A stretch of 30,239 nucleotides of DNA, from positions 1 to 30,239 of the IMG/VR virus record IMGVR_UViG_3300028610_001354. The stretch is one strand, 5' to 3'. The translations under genes and the position numbers were made by a program. Shown one piece after another: positions 14,582 through 23,088 of this stretch. Position 1 is the stretch's first letter, and every line of letters starts with the position of its first letter. The stretch is from a virus. A model generated the notes under the pieces. It had not been told where the DNA came from. It searched no databases and saw only the letters and a program-made list of their open reading frames with translations.

Positions 14582-15611
14582 AGCAATCTTAGATATTGAA
14601 CTTGCACAATCTAGTCTTAATGATGCTTTGAAAGACCTTGACAAGGGTTTAGACAAGTCAAGTAAACGTTTTGGTCGTACCTTTGGTGTAGCTTTAAGTA
14701 CTGTGGGAAAGAAATTCGCTAAGACAGCTGGTATTATAGGTGCGGTTGGTTTAGGAGCTGCGGCTGCGGCGCTTGCTCTCGTGCAAAAAGAGGGTGAAAA
14801 AGCTTTAGATGCACAACAAAAAAGAGTAAATCAGGCACAACAGATTCAAACTATTGCAACTACGGCTGGAGAAGATCCTGAACAAGTAGCTGGATTAGTA
14901 CAAGGATTGCAAGCTGAAGGTTTTACTTTTGAGGAAGCTACTAAATCGGTAGCTAATTTTGTTGATGGATTAGACGCTGCACGGCTAGGACAAGATCCAC
15001 GGCTTATAAATTTAACCCAAGAGAAAGATTTAACAGCATCTTTTGATAAGTTTATAAAAGCTCTACAAAGCCAAGATTTAGCTGTAGCGCAGGCTCAACA
15101 AGGTGGCATATTAGAGGGTAATGCTGCTGCACAAACACGTCTTTTAACAGGTCAACAAGGTACTTTTCAGCCTCAGCCTTCAGCTGATACAGGGAGAGAA
15201 ATATCAAGGGTTGCTGACATTGGTTTTCAAGCTCAACAAGCTCAACAACAATTAGATTTAGATGCTTTTACACAGGATTTAAAGTCTATTACAGCTGATT
15301 CTTTAGATAAAGAAACAAAGAATACAGAGAGAGAAATATCTAATACAAGTAATTTGTTAGAAAATATTCAAGCATTAACCAATGCTAGTGATGAAGCAAA
15401 AGATGCTCAACAAGCTTTAGTTAAGGCCACAAGAGATCTAACTTCACAGGTCTTAGTTCTAATAACTAACTTTTCTCCTACTAAATTCACAGAAGCATTT
15501 AGAACCGTTAACGTGGGTGGTACTACTGGACTTGGTGGTACAGAAAATATTAGAAATGCTTCTATTGCTCCTAAGAGAAGTGCTGGACAAATTAATAGAG
15601 AAAGTGGATAA
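14571..15611 (+). CDS. Tape measure protein (short)
   Basis: A 346-aa, Ala/Gln-rich helical protein in the canonical position after the chaperone. Residues 53-71 are hydrophobic (AGIIGAVGLGAAAAALALV), as in tape measures that insert into the cell membrane. Gln-rich coiled-coil stretches follow. By the usual ruler of about 0.15 nm per residue, the tail would be around 50 nm, a short contractile tail. The start overlaps the end of the chaperone extension. Confidence 0.75.
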   Translation: MALKAILDIELAQSSLNDALKDLDKGLDKSSKRFGRTFGVALSTVGKKFAKTAGIIGAVGLGAAAAALALVQKEGEKALDAQQKRVNQAQQIQTIATTAGEDPEQVAGLVQGLQAEGFTFEEATKSVANFVDGLDAARLGQDPRLINLTQEKDLTASFDKFIKALQSQDLAVAQAQQGGILEGNAAAQTRLLTGQQGTFQPQPSADTGREISRVADIGFQAQQAQQQLDLDAFTQDLKSITADSLDKETKNTEREISNTSNLLENIQALTNASDEAKDAQQALVKATRDLTSQVLVLITNFSPTKFTEAFRTVNVGGTTGLGGTENIRNASIAPKRSAGQINRESG

Positions 15612-15623
15612 TAACACCAACAA

Positions 15624-15654
15624 GTACCCCCCCAGCTTGATGCTAGGGGGGTAC
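15624..15654. terminator. Strong hairpin between convergent genes
   Basis: GTACCCCCC (15624-15632) pairs with GGGGGGTAC (15646-15654), and inside it AGC pairs with GCT around a TTGAT loop with one mismatch. It lies between the tape measure gene (+) and the lipoprotein gene (-). No T-run is present on either side. It probably stops or insulates both transcripts. Confidence 0.6.
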
Positions 15655-15666
15655 AGACAGAGTAAC

Positions 15667-16158
15667 CTAAGATTTAGGAACAATCTTATCACTCTCATCA
15701 GAGCTATCCTTAACAACCTTAGAATAAGTCATAAGTTTGTAAACAGGATAGAATGCAGAACTCCCAAAGGCGTTGCTTAATTCTATATCCCCGTCACCAA
15801 CAAATACATTATCCTTGGTTAAAAAGAACTCTTGGCTAGGATCTAATCTTTTCCCAACCTTAAGATAGGCAGTAAAAAGACCAGAGCCTCTAATAGAGTA
15901 ATAGACATAATTTGTGTAATGTCCATTTGTAGGAAATATCTCAACTAAATAGTCGCCACCGCCCATATTTTTAATTATACGGATTGCGTTATATTCCTTA
16001 CACACTCTATTAGTACACCAAACTTCACGGTCAGCTTTACGGCTAGCTTCACGCTTTGCCTTCAAAGCCTTCTGCTCAGCTGTATACTCCCATTTAGTAG
16101 ATGTATGACAGCCACTAAGTGTTAAAAGTGATAAAATTAAAATAAACATCGATCGCAT
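15667..16158 (-). CDS. Phage-encoded lipoprotein (moron candidate)
   Basis: A 163-aa protein with an excellent ribosome site (AAGGAG, 7 nt). Its signal peptide is MRSMFILILSLLTLSGC, with lipobox L14-S15-G16-C17, so it would be lipidated and held in the envelope. The mature part has a Lys/Arg-rich helix, then two Cys (WCTNRVCKEY), then beta-rich sequence. It points against the surrounding tail genes and is bounded by a hairpin and a promoter region. Phage lipoproteins often block superinfection or alter the host surface. That role is inferred from the type and context only. Confidence 0.75.
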   Translation of the reverse strand: MRSMFILILSLLTLSGCHTSTKWEYTAEQKALKAKREASRKADREVWCTNRVCKEYNAIRIIKNMGGGDYLVEIFPTNGHYTNYVYYSIRGSGLFTAYLKVGKRLDPSQEFFLTKDNVFVGDGDIELSNAFGSSAFYPVYKLMTYSKVVKDSSDESDKIVPKS

Positions 16159-16236
16159 GTCTATTCTCCTTATTAAGGTTACTACTAGCTTTTATTTTAC
16201 TACCTCGCTAGCTTATGGTAGGCACCAAGTTAATAC

Positions 16237-16265
16237 TTGATACATTATTGAAGTTAATATATTAT
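16237..16265 (+). promoter_or_regulatory. Promoter for baseplate and fibre genes
   Basis: The -35 is TTGATA (16237-16242), with a 17-bp spacer and -10 TATTAT (16260-16265). It restarts + transcription after the convergent lipoprotein gene and its hairpin. AAGGTG precedes the ATG at 16291. Confidence 0.65.
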
Positions 16266-16290
16266 TGTTAATAAAAGGTGAATACGAGAT

Positions 16291-17349
16291 ATGACAATTA
16301 CCAGCAATATGATTGCAAACGTACAAGGTATTATATTTTTAACAATAATACCAAGATTGACACAAGAGGAAATAGCTGAACTAAATGAATTAACCTCTGC
16401 AAATAAAGATTCTACTTTAAACCCAGAGCAAGCGGCCCGCCTTAATAAATTAACTATTCAATCACAAGGCTTAAGCAATGAGGCATCTTTATTCCGGAAT
16501 TTTGTAGACCAACCATCCAGCAAAGTATTAGTAATACCTATTCCTATAGCGGAGAATTTAATTCAAGCGGTAACTAGTCATCGTGCAACCGTAAGCGTGA
16601 ATAACACTGTATATCGTAATTTATTAGTTAGTTCACGTGGAAGTAATACCACAGAATTAGACTTTAGTGCTAGTGGTGCTATTAGTTTACTTAATCCATT
16701 GAAGTCTTATTTGTTTGCTAAATTACAAGAAGCTATGGATATGGGTTCATTGATTAAATGTAGTATATTTACGTCACATATAATTGTAAAAGATAGTGTG
16801 CTGCAAGAGTTTAATGATAGCAAAGATAATCCGGCCGATACAAAGTTTGCCTTTAGCTTAAGAGTGACTAATTTACTACCTAAAACTAGCTTAGTTCAAA
16901 TTCCTGATTCAGAATTCACAGAGCTAGTCAATACCTCGTTTATAGGTGATCTTCCTACACCCTCAGTAGCACGTTCAGTAACAACCTTTTCTACACCCAC
17001 CGCAATTATTCCTATTGATTTAGATAGACCAGCCACATATTATGGATTGTATAACTTTGCTCAAGCCCCTTGGAACCAGCATCCAGTGCCATATTTTGAG
17101 TTCGCTAATGATACTCTACAAGGTCAGGGTATAAGTAAAGTACAAGTACGTAGAAATAGTGCTATTCAAGATTATCTAATACTAGATGTACATTTTCTAG
17201 AGGGTGATAGACTGATTTTATCTCCAAAGATTAACAATCCCCTAGGGTCATTAAGAAATCCATTCATAAGGCAACGTCAGGGTAGGCTATATAGTGCTTT
17301 TCAGGAAACTAATCAAATATGGCTAGGTGTAGAAGATGCTAGTACTTAA
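16291..17349 (+). CDS. Baseplate / tail structural protein
   Basis: A 352-aa protein, first in the baseplate operon after the tape measure. The N-terminal third is helical and charged. The rest is beta-rich (KVLVIPIPIAENLI, VSVNNTVYRNLLVSSRG, YLILDVHFLEGDRLIL). Gene order suggests a hub or tail-tube initiator component. I cannot identify a family from the sequence. Confidence 0.55.
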   Translation: MTITSNMIANVQGIIFLTIIPRLTQEEIAELNELTSANKDSTLNPEQAARLNKLTIQSQGLSNEASLFRNFVDQPSSKVLVIPIPIAENLIQAVTSHRATVSVNNTVYRNLLVSSRGSNTTELDFSASGAISLLNPLKSYLFAKLQEAMDMGSLIKCSIFTSHIIVKDSVLQEFNDSKDNPADTKFAFSLRVTNLLPKTSLVQIPDSEFTELVNTSFIGDLPTPSVARSVTTFSTPTAIIPIDLDRPATYYGLYNFAQAPWNQHPVPYFEFANDTLQGQGISKVQVRRNSAIQDYLILDVHFLEGDRLILSPKINNPLGSLRNPFIRQRQGRLYSAFQETNQIWLGVEDAST

Positions 17350-17815
17350 TAATGAGTTATGGCTAGAAAGACCAGAAGAAGCTCAGATTGTAAGATCCTT
17401 AGCACCTTTTCTTATACAAACTAAGCGTGGTTACTTTACTCATGTGTTGTATGAGTTTACAGACTTAGGAAAGAAAACACAACTTGATACATTGTTATTT
17501 AAAGGGCAACCTTATAGCAATACAACTGCTACACGCACTGCAAGTGTAACTAGTTATGAATATTTAAGAGAATTATCTCTTACCCTAGATATAGAAAATA
17601 GTATACTTACAACTCAGGATGTAGAATTCTTGCCCGTGAACGAAGGAGATATGTATATTGTGGTAGGCAATCTACCTGTCATTAACATGAAACATGCTAA
17701 TAGTGAACTTTACATTATAGGTATTATGGGTTATTATGATATTGAAACTGGACTTTTTAAGGGGAGCTTAACGTTTGGAACAACGAAAACAGATAACGAA
17801 CCTGCATCTAGCTAG
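17336..17815 (+). CDS. Baseplate-region protein, 159 aa
   Basis: It overlaps the previous gene by 14 bp. The sequence is beta-strand rich (GYFTHVLYEFTDLGK, SLTFGTTKTD), suggesting a structural component. The middle part (EFLPVNEGDMYIVVG) looks like a compact beta fold. No known family. It belongs to the tightly coupled baseplate cluster. Confidence 0.5.
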   Translation: MLVLNNELWLERPEEAQIVRSLAPFLIQTKRGYFTHVLYEFTDLGKKTQLDTLLFKGQPYSNTTATRTASVTSYEYLRELSLTLDIENSILTTQDVEFLPVNEGDMYIVVGNLPVINMKHANSELYIIGIMGYYDIETGLFKGSLTFGTTKTDNEPASS

Positions 17816-18161
17816 TTTCGATGAGGGCATTGTTACCATAGAAGATCTCGGTAGTGCTGATGACTTTATTCTAAATAGTGATGGCAATACACCTAGTGAG
17901 GGTGTAGCACTAATAGTGGATAGTACACCTATCTACGTTGCAAACATCACACCTGACTTGGTTCGGATACTTGACTTAGAAACTGAACAAGCAGATTTAG
18001 AGGATAGATTGGCCGATGAGATAAGCACACTAGCTAATACCTTAGTACCGTCAATAGGTAGTCCATTAAACACGCTTGTGGCAACTAATATTACTTTGAT
18101 TAAGAATGATATTGCAACCTTGAAAAGTGATATTACAACCCTTATAGGAGAGTTAAGATAA
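17775..18161 (+). CDS. Baseplate-region protein with coiled coil, 128 aa
   Basis: The start is TTG 17775, chosen because GGGGAG sits 8 nt before and no in-frame ATG exists nearby. It overlaps the previous gene by 41 bp. The first half is beta-type and acidic, the second a regular coiled coil (LETEQADLEDRLADEIS and IKNDIATLKSDITTLIGEL). A trimeric baseplate spike or fibre-anchor role would fit but is not shown. Confidence 0.5.
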   Translation: MEQRKQITNLHLASFDEGIVTIEDLGSADDFILNSDGNTPSEGVALIVDSTPIYVANITPDLVRILDLETEQADLEDRLADEISTLANTLVPSIGSPLNTLVATNITLIKNDIATLKSDITTLIGELR

Positions 18162-18397
18162 TGGATAAAGTAATTCCTTTTCTTTTAGATAATGGCACAA
18201 CTGAACAGGTTAATTTATTAGGCTTAAGTAGGATATGTGACGATGGTAAACTGATAGAATTGCATTATAGATTAAAAGATAATAATGGTAAGTATAAAAA
18301 AGAAACTAAAGCATACCCAAGTGAAGTGAATTCTTTGGCTTTAGAGCAGGTGGTTGGCTATATTAATGGACTCTATCTAAAGAAAAGGTATGGTTAA
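18161..18397 (+). CDS. Baseplate-region small protein, 78 aa
   Basis: Coupled to both neighbours by one-base overlaps (TAATG). It is soluble and beta-type (KLIELHYRLKDNNGKYKK). Unknown family. Conserved position inside the tail operon suggests a small wedge or assembly factor. Confidence 0.5.
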   Translation: MDKVIPFLLDNGTTEQVNLLGLSRICDDGKLIELHYRLKDNNGKYKKETKAYPSEVNSLALEQVVGYINGLYLKKRYG

Positions 18398-18729
18398 TGG
18401 CTGAGGGTAGTTTATTATTTAATCAAGAAAATGCTTTTAATTCTAAAGTAGATACTATTATTAAAATAGAAGTTGGTACCGTATATTATTGGCCACAATT
18501 AGGTAGTCAAGCCTCTTTTTTTATAGTAGATAGTAGGAATTATAGCTTAGATATGTTTACAGATTATCTACAACAAACCCTAATACAACAAAATATTGAA
18601 GTTACAAATATTACTTCAACTGAACAAGGGTTTACTTTATTTATTGCGCTTGAAGGATCAATTGCTACCGGCAATACAGCTACTCAAACGTTTACTAGTA
18701 TAATACAACAGAGAGCAGGAATAACTTAA
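18397..18729 (+). CDS. Baseplate wedge protein (gp25/W-like) candidate
   Basis: A 110-aa protein directly before the J-like gene, where gp25/W-type wedge proteins usually lie. The segment VGTVYYWPQLGSQAS resembles the family's turn before a long helix, and the second half has the alpha/beta pattern expected. Similarity is weak, so position carries most of the weight. Confidence 0.5.
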   Translation: MAEGSLLFNQENAFNSKVDTIIKIEVGTVYYWPQLGSQASFFIVDSRNYSLDMFTDYLQQTLIQQNIEVTNITSTEQGFTLFIALEGSIATGNTATQTFTSIIQQRAGIT

Positions 18730-19574
18730 TGGGTGTGTTTAATTTAGCTTTATTACAATGGGAAGCTTCAACTGTACCAGATACATTTGATACATTGGTC
18801 GTGAAATACAATGCAGTCTTTAATACTAATTTTACAACTTCAAGTATTCAAGGAACCCAAGATGGTAATAATCTTTTAATTTTTTCACAAGAGTTTGTTG
18901 ATCTAGATAACGATATTAGTGAATTACAAGCTAAATTTACTGATGGGATAGCCTTAAATCAAATAGAGATAGCAGTACCAACAACAACAACAGAAGACTT
19001 GCTACTAGCTTTTAATGTTAATGGTTATAATGCTAATTTAAAGCCATTAGCGGAGCCTGCTGATGCTGGAACTGTAAGATTAGTAATAGAAAAAAATAGC
19101 ATAAACTTTGCTACAAATTTAGAGGAACGTAACATCCTTGCTAAGTTGTTTAATGACCATCTAGCGGAGGGGGTTGTTACCGTAGTAGATGCTCCTGCAA
19201 TTGAGTTAACTGGTCAAGTTGAATTGAGCAATGGACAAACTAAGCCTATGAAGTTTACAATTCCAACTGAAACATTATTGTATATTAGGGCTACTATATT
19301 ATTCAAATCTACTAATCCTGAACCTTTTCAAAATGAAGCGACAATTGCTACAAAGATTGAAGAAAATTTTTCTAATGTCTATCTAACTGGTAGCATTGTG
19401 AGTCCTGATCGATACCTGTCAATAGCTAATGATATACCTTTTGCTAATAATCTTATTATGGAATTCAGCAATGATGGCGTAGTTTTTAACAACGAGGTAT
19501 CTGAGGACGATTATTTTATTAAAAGATTGCTTACAATTGCTAGAATCACCGTTATTTTAACAGAGATCGCGTAA
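18729..19574 (+). CDS. Baseplate J-like protein
   Basis: A 281-aa protein. The start (FDTLVVKYNAVFNTNFT followed by QGTQDGNNLLIFSQEFVDL) and the AGTVRLVIEKN region match the N-terminal and middle parts of Mu gp47/J-type baseplate wedge proteins, where a disc-like domain is followed by a beta barrel. It is coupled by overlap to the upstream wedge candidate and followed by a tail-protein-I-like gene, the usual trio. Confidence 0.75.
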   Translation: MGVFNLALLQWEASTVPDTFDTLVVKYNAVFNTNFTTSSIQGTQDGNNLLIFSQEFVDLDNDISELQAKFTDGIALNQIEIAVPTTTTEDLLLAFNVNGYNANLKPLAEPADAGTVRLVIEKNSINFATNLEERNILAKLFNDHLAEGVVTVVDAPAIELTGQVELSNGQTKPMKFTIPTETLLYIRATILFKSTNPEPFQNEATIATKIEENFSNVYLTGSIVSPDRYLSIANDIPFANNLIMEFSNDGVVFNNEVSEDDYFIKRLLTIARITVILTEIA

Positions 19575-19575
19575 T

Positions 19576-20136
19576 ATGGTTGAAAACATTAGAAATAATC
19601 AAATAGAACGAGATTTACAAACCATACTTGATTCTGTTTTAATACCACAAGCAGAAGAAGTCCGTAAGTTCTTTGCTAATGCCTATGTTAGTGAGGCGTT
19701 TGGGGCGGCTTTATTTGATAGTGGCTATATGGGATTGTTTGGAGTTATTGATAGGGATTACTTTATAAAAAATTATCCAAGTATTTTTGGTTATATCGCA
19801 AGGGCTGGTACCAGTGAGGCGTATATAGGATTATTCAAGGCATTGTTTGGAGATACTACTACTGTAACCTTTGATTTTGGCGCGCCTGCTGGTACTATAG
19901 ATGTAGATGTAGTTGCTGATTTAGATTCTTTTGTTTGGATAACACAGGATACGGCCGAGGATATTATAACCCAAGATACCGCAGAAGAAATTATATTTAC
20001 AACCTTGTTTGGCGAATTAACTTTAAATCAAACAGAAAGTCTGCTAAAATTATTAGTACCACATGGAATTTTGGCAACGTTTAATATAACAAATAGTGGT
20101 ACGGTAGCTTTTAATCGTACATTGAGAAACTTCTAA
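19576..20136 (+). CDS. Tail protein I-like baseplate / fibre connector
   Basis: A 186-aa protein between the J-like gene and the fibre. The body is helical (FGYIARAGTSEAYIGLFKALFGD), as in proteins that link fibre to wedge. It contains an internal near-duplicate, TQDTAEDII then TQDTAEEII, which may be a recent in-frame duplication. The role is inferred mostly from gene order. Confidence 0.6.
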   Translation: MVENIRNNQIERDLQTILDSVLIPQAEEVRKFFANAYVSEAFGAALFDSGYMGLFGVIDRDYFIKNYPSIFGYIARAGTSEAYIGLFKALFGDTTTVTFDFGAPAGTIDVDVVADLDSFVWITQDTAEDIITQDTAEEIIFTTLFGELTLNQTESLLKLLVPHGILATFNITNSGTVAFNRTLRNF

Positions 20137-20137
20137 T

Positions 20138-21679
20138 ATGACAAAAGAAATATCCCAATTACCAGATAATCCACTCGTTGAAGACACTGATAGATATGGT
20201 GCTGATAAGATAGGTGGTGAAACTGTAAATAGCAGTCATGCACAAATCAAAGCTGATATTGTTAATACTTTATTAGGCTTAGGTGGTGAGCAAGTTGGTA
20301 GTCTACATTGGGGCGGTCAATTTAATCTTGAGTTTTTCGGTCAATTAAGTGATGGCTTAACCGAGTTTGAGAAGGCTGATTTCCCTGAATTAATACTTAA
20401 TAATAGTCCCAATGATGGCAACTGGGAAGCTTTATATGGTAGTCAATCTTGGTTTATAGGTAGTGATGCTGGTAAGTTTAGACTACCCCCCGCGGCCTTA
20501 GCAGGCTTATTCTTAAGGGCAACCAGTAGTACTTTTGGGCATAGCTTAGGTGATTTAACACCGAACAAAACAAAAGCACCCGTTATCCCATTTACGGCGA
20601 CAGGTGGGGATCATATTCACACAGGAGTTAGCAACCCGCATCACCATCAGACAATTCGTGATGTTAGTATTTCAACCGCAGATGATGAAGCACTCAGCGC
20701 AAACAAACCAGCAGTTAGAGAAAAAACAAATGTCTCTCAAATAGATTCCGAATATGGCCTTGTTTCAGAGGCCGCGAGCTCGGCTGATGCTACGGTTGGT
20801 AAAAGTTCTACAGTAAGTCCAAGTCTAACAATTGATCCAAGTGGTGACCTTAATATGTTATTCACCGGTGGCGGTGATAACGAAACAGCCTCACAAGCAT
20901 TAACTCAAAACCTATTTGTATTAATGAAGCCTAAATTAGCCTTTGCACCCCCACCAGCGGGCGTGAGTAGCTTTAATAGTAGGCTAGGTGCTGTATTGCC
21001 TATACTAGGTGATTATCATGGTGAGATATTAACGATAAGTTCGGGTGACGGTACATTAATTAAAGATTATATTGATACAATGAATGCTGATAGTTATTTA
21101 TTAGACGGTACTAACGCACTTACAGCTCCTATTGATATGCAAACATTCAAGATAAATAATATGGCCGACCCTACACTAGCTCAAGACGCGGCCACTAAAG
21201 CTTATGTAGATGGCATCTTTAGCGCAAGGAATGTAATAGTATTAGTTAATAGTACGGCAAATATTCCTATTACTGATGGGTTTGCTACAGCTCCGATAAT
21301 TGGGTTCGATGCCGCCCCAGTAGACTCCCAAGGAACAGATCTAGTTTATGATGCCATTAACATGATTACTAATAACAAGACTACACGATATAATGTCCAA
21401 CTTATGGCTAATGGCATACAAGTTGGCGGAGGGGGTATAGGTCAATTAGGTGTTATATTGGTCGTTAATGGTTTGGATGCTAGGAGACAAATAAAATCAG
21501 TAACTGATGATGTAGAGGTAACTTTTAACTTTAATCGTATAGATGTACCACTAGCTTCAGCTACTACCATACAAGTTAAACTTTATGAGAGTGGCGATGG
21601 CGATATGGAGGTGAATACTACTACTGAAGGACTTGTAACAACCAATGCTCTTACATTAATTATGTCAGAAATATTATGA
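20138..21679 (+). CDS. Tail fibre with collar domain
   Basis: A 513-aa fibre. The collar part (residues about 60-140) reads WGGQFNLEFF then FPELI, WFIGSDAGKFRLPP and GLFLRAT. It is followed by a His-rich stretch GDHIHTGVSNPHHHQ (157-171), the metal-binding arrangement of T4 gp12-type collar fibres. A GVSSFNSRLGAV-x-GDY segment and MADPTLAQDAATKAYVDG are standard shaft motifs in host-binding fibres. The C-terminal ~150 residues are the likely receptor-binding tip and look unrelated to anything I know. No separate chaperone gene is obvious. Confidence 0.85.
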   Translation: MTKEISQLPDNPLVEDTDRYGADKIGGETVNSSHAQIKADIVNTLLGLGGEQVGSLHWGGQFNLEFFGQLSDGLTEFEKADFPELILNNSPNDGNWEALYGSQSWFIGSDAGKFRLPPAALAGLFLRATSSTFGHSLGDLTPNKTKAPVIPFTATGGDHIHTGVSNPHHHQTIRDVSISTADDEALSANKPAVREKTNVSQIDSEYGLVSEAASSADATVGKSSTVSPSLTIDPSGDLNMLFTGGGDNETASQALTQNLFVLMKPKLAFAPPPAGVSSFNSRLGAVLPILGDYHGEILTISSGDGTLIKDYIDTMNADSYLLDGTNALTAPIDMQTFKINNMADPTLAQDAATKAYVDGIFSARNVIVLVNSTANIPITDGFATAPIIGFDAAPVDSQGTDLVYDAINMITNNKTTRYNVQLMANGIQVGGGGIGQLGVILVVNGLDARRQIKSVTDDVEVTFNFNRIDVPLASATTIQVKLYESGDGDMEVNTTTEGLVTTNALTLIMSEIL

Positions 21680-21723
21680 GCACATTAATTCTTAATAAAA
21701 AGCATAAACCTAGGAAACTTTAA
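21676..21723 (+). CDS. 15-codon mini-ORF bridging two genes
   Basis: An ATG overlaps the fibre stop (ATGA) and its TAA overlaps the next ATG (TAATG). The product (MSTLILNKKHKPRKL) is basic and tiny. It may only be a translational coupling device that lets ribosomes run from the fibre gene into the next gene, which otherwise lacks a ribosome site nearby. Confidence 0.25.
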   Translation: MSTLILNKKHKPRKL

Positions 21724-22196
21724 TGAACTCATACATCAGAAAAGCATCACTTGCTAATAGAACCTATAAAAACCCATTGATTTTATGGCTAGCTATTTTA
21801 TTCTTATTTGGTCTTCTAATGGTAAATAATAGTTGTACTCAGGATGTTGGTTTGAATGCTGAGTTACAGTACAACCCGACCTATCCAGTTACTAATAATC
21901 AGCCTTCATTATCTCAAGAAGTTATAGCCTTTCTTGCAGAGCCAATTGCTTGTCAAACTTATAAGGGTATGGTGTGTAAAGGTAAAGATTATAACAAAGT
22001 TTATGAAGTCATTGTTGCAATGAATGTAGTAGATCTAAATATTTTTAAAAATGGTATAAAAGATGGGTCTATAATTGACATATCTGCTAGTTACCCTTTA
22101 GAGATTGGAGATTGGATCGCATTTGCAAAAGACGACCAAGCATTTATTCGTTTTAGTCATCTCTCACCAAGTCATATGCTAATAATAGAGGATTGA
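21723..22196 (+). CDS. Membrane-anchored protein of the lysis region
   Basis: A 157-aa protein. Residues about 18-34 (NPLILWLAILFLFGLLMV) form one membrane helix with a basic N-terminus, giving an N-in, C-out topology. The periplasmic part is about 120 residues with Cys at three positions. A spanin-like or lysis-control function would fit its place before the holin, but no coiled coil typical of i-spanins is obvious. Function uncertain. Confidence 0.55.
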   Translation: MNSYIRKASLANRTYKNPLILWLAILFLFGLLMVNNSCTQDVGLNAELQYNPTYPVTNNQPSLSQEVIAFLAEPIACQTYKGMVCKGKDYNKVYEVIVAMNVVDLNIFKNGIKDGSIIDISASYPLEIGDWIAFAKDDQAFIRFSHLSPSHMLIIED

Positions 22197-22198
22197 TT

Positions 22199-22480
22199 AT
22201 GAAAAGCTTTTTTAAAAAACTACTACCCCTAGCAAGCAATATATTAGGTACCAGATTACTGAATATGAAGACTCCTTGGGGGGTTGCTATAGGAGGTATA
22301 GGGTTCGCTTTGTTTGGCATTGAGTTGGATGGTGAGGGAACTAAACAAGTGTCATCTATTCTTGAGTCAATTGGGTTAGTTAATCCTATTATTAACAATA
22401 TAATAACTTATGGATTGATTTTAGTGGGTGGCTACTTTACCGCTGCAAAGAAGAAAAAAAAAGACTTAATCAATAAATAA
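22199..22480 (+). CDS. Holin
   Basis: A 93-aa protein starting at ATG 22199 (GAGG upstream; an in-frame TTG at 22193 is less likely). Two membrane helices are seen: GVAIGGIGFALFGIEL and INNIITYGLILVGGYFTA. A dense basic tail follows (AAKKKKKDLINK). Size, topology and basic tail are those of class II holins, which make the membrane lesion that releases endolysin. It lies upstream of the amidase and lysozyme. Confidence 0.75.
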   Translation: MKSFFKKLLPLASNILGTRLLNMKTPWGVAIGGIGFALFGIELDGEGTKQVSSILESIGLVNPIINNIITYGLILVGGYFTAAKKKKKDLINK

Positions 22481-22509
22481 TTCTTGTTGGTCACCATGAT
22501 TTAGCATAG

Positions 22510-22538
22510 TTGCCTATAGTTGGTTAAAATGGTATAAT
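22510..22538 (+). promoter_or_regulatory. Promoter within the lysis region
   Basis: The -35 is TTGCCT (22510-22515), with a 17-bp spacer and a perfect -10 TATAAT (22533-22538). It starts near 22545, giving an 18-nt leader to the ATG at 22563. A 9-bp palindrome TGGTCACCA sits just upstream at 22487-22495. It lets the downstream genes, including both hydrolases, be expressed apart from the structural operon. Confidence 0.7.
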
Positions 22539-22562
22539 AGCACAAATACTAAGGAAATTAAC

Positions 22563-22838
22563 ATGGCAAAACCAAAGCAGTTATTCGTGTTAGATTATTA
22601 CAGCCCATGGGATTTAATTCATCAAATCGATACATCTTTTGCTCTTAAATTTGAATTTAGCATCACTTCAAATAATGAAATATACTATATTAGTGTTCTT
22701 GGTGATTTTGGTAACTATATGTACAAAGAAATTATCTGTATGGAAATAACTAAAAATAAAGTACAACAAATCAGCAAGATAAAATGTCAAGAAATATGTA
22801 ATTCAATACAAGAATATATTGATTTTAAAAGGGATTAA
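22563..22838 (+). CDS. Hypothetical protein, 91 aa
   Basis: First gene after the TATAAT promoter, with AAGGAAATTAAC before the ATG. It is alpha/beta with two strands (NEIYYISVLGDFGNYMYKE) and a helical, Cys-containing end (KIKCQEICNSIQEYI). No family recognised. Its private promoter suggests a function not tied to virion assembly. Confidence 0.65.
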   Translation: MAKPKQLFVLDYYSPWDLIHQIDTSFALKFEFSITSNNEIYYISVLGDFGNYMYKEIICMEITKNKVQQISKIKCQEICNSIQEYIDFKRD

Positions 22839-22839
22839 A

Positions 22840-22929
22840 ATGCAAGTAGAGATATTTGAAGAGATAATGAGATTGCTTTATGGGGTTGAATTTGTGGAAG
22901 TTGAAATATGCAAGTCTTTAGAAAAATAA
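22840..22929 (+). CDS. Very small ORF, 29 aa
   Basis: AAGGGAT lies 4 nt before the ATG, which follows the upstream stop closely. Acidic and helical (EIFEEIMRLLYGVEF). It overlaps the next membrane ORF by 22 bp. Real status uncertain. Confidence 0.3.
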   Translation: MQVEIFEEIMRLLYGVEFVEVEICKSLEK

Positions 22930-23069
22930 AATTTAATGAGGTTTTAATAGCTATATTTATTACAGGAACCCTTGTAGCTATAACCACATCTAGTTTAATT
23001 TTTGCATTTACCAATCATACAATTCTGTATAGAAATGGTGAATTATATATAGGTAGGTTAGATCCGTAA
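22908..23069 (+). CDS. Single-helix membrane protein, 53 aa
   Basis: The frame opens with basic residues (MQVFRKIKFN), continues with a long hydrophobic segment (VLIAIFITGTLVAITTS and SLIFAF), and ends with a short polar tail. It could be an antiholin, a second holin or a pinholin-like protein in the lysis cassette. The ribosome site (GGAAG) is moderate. The function is inferred from topology and position. Confidence 0.45.
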   Translation: MQVFRKIKFNEVLIAIFITGTLVAITTSSLIFAFTNHTILYRNGELYIGRLDP

Positions 23070-23088
23070 GGTTGTAATTGGCAACTAC

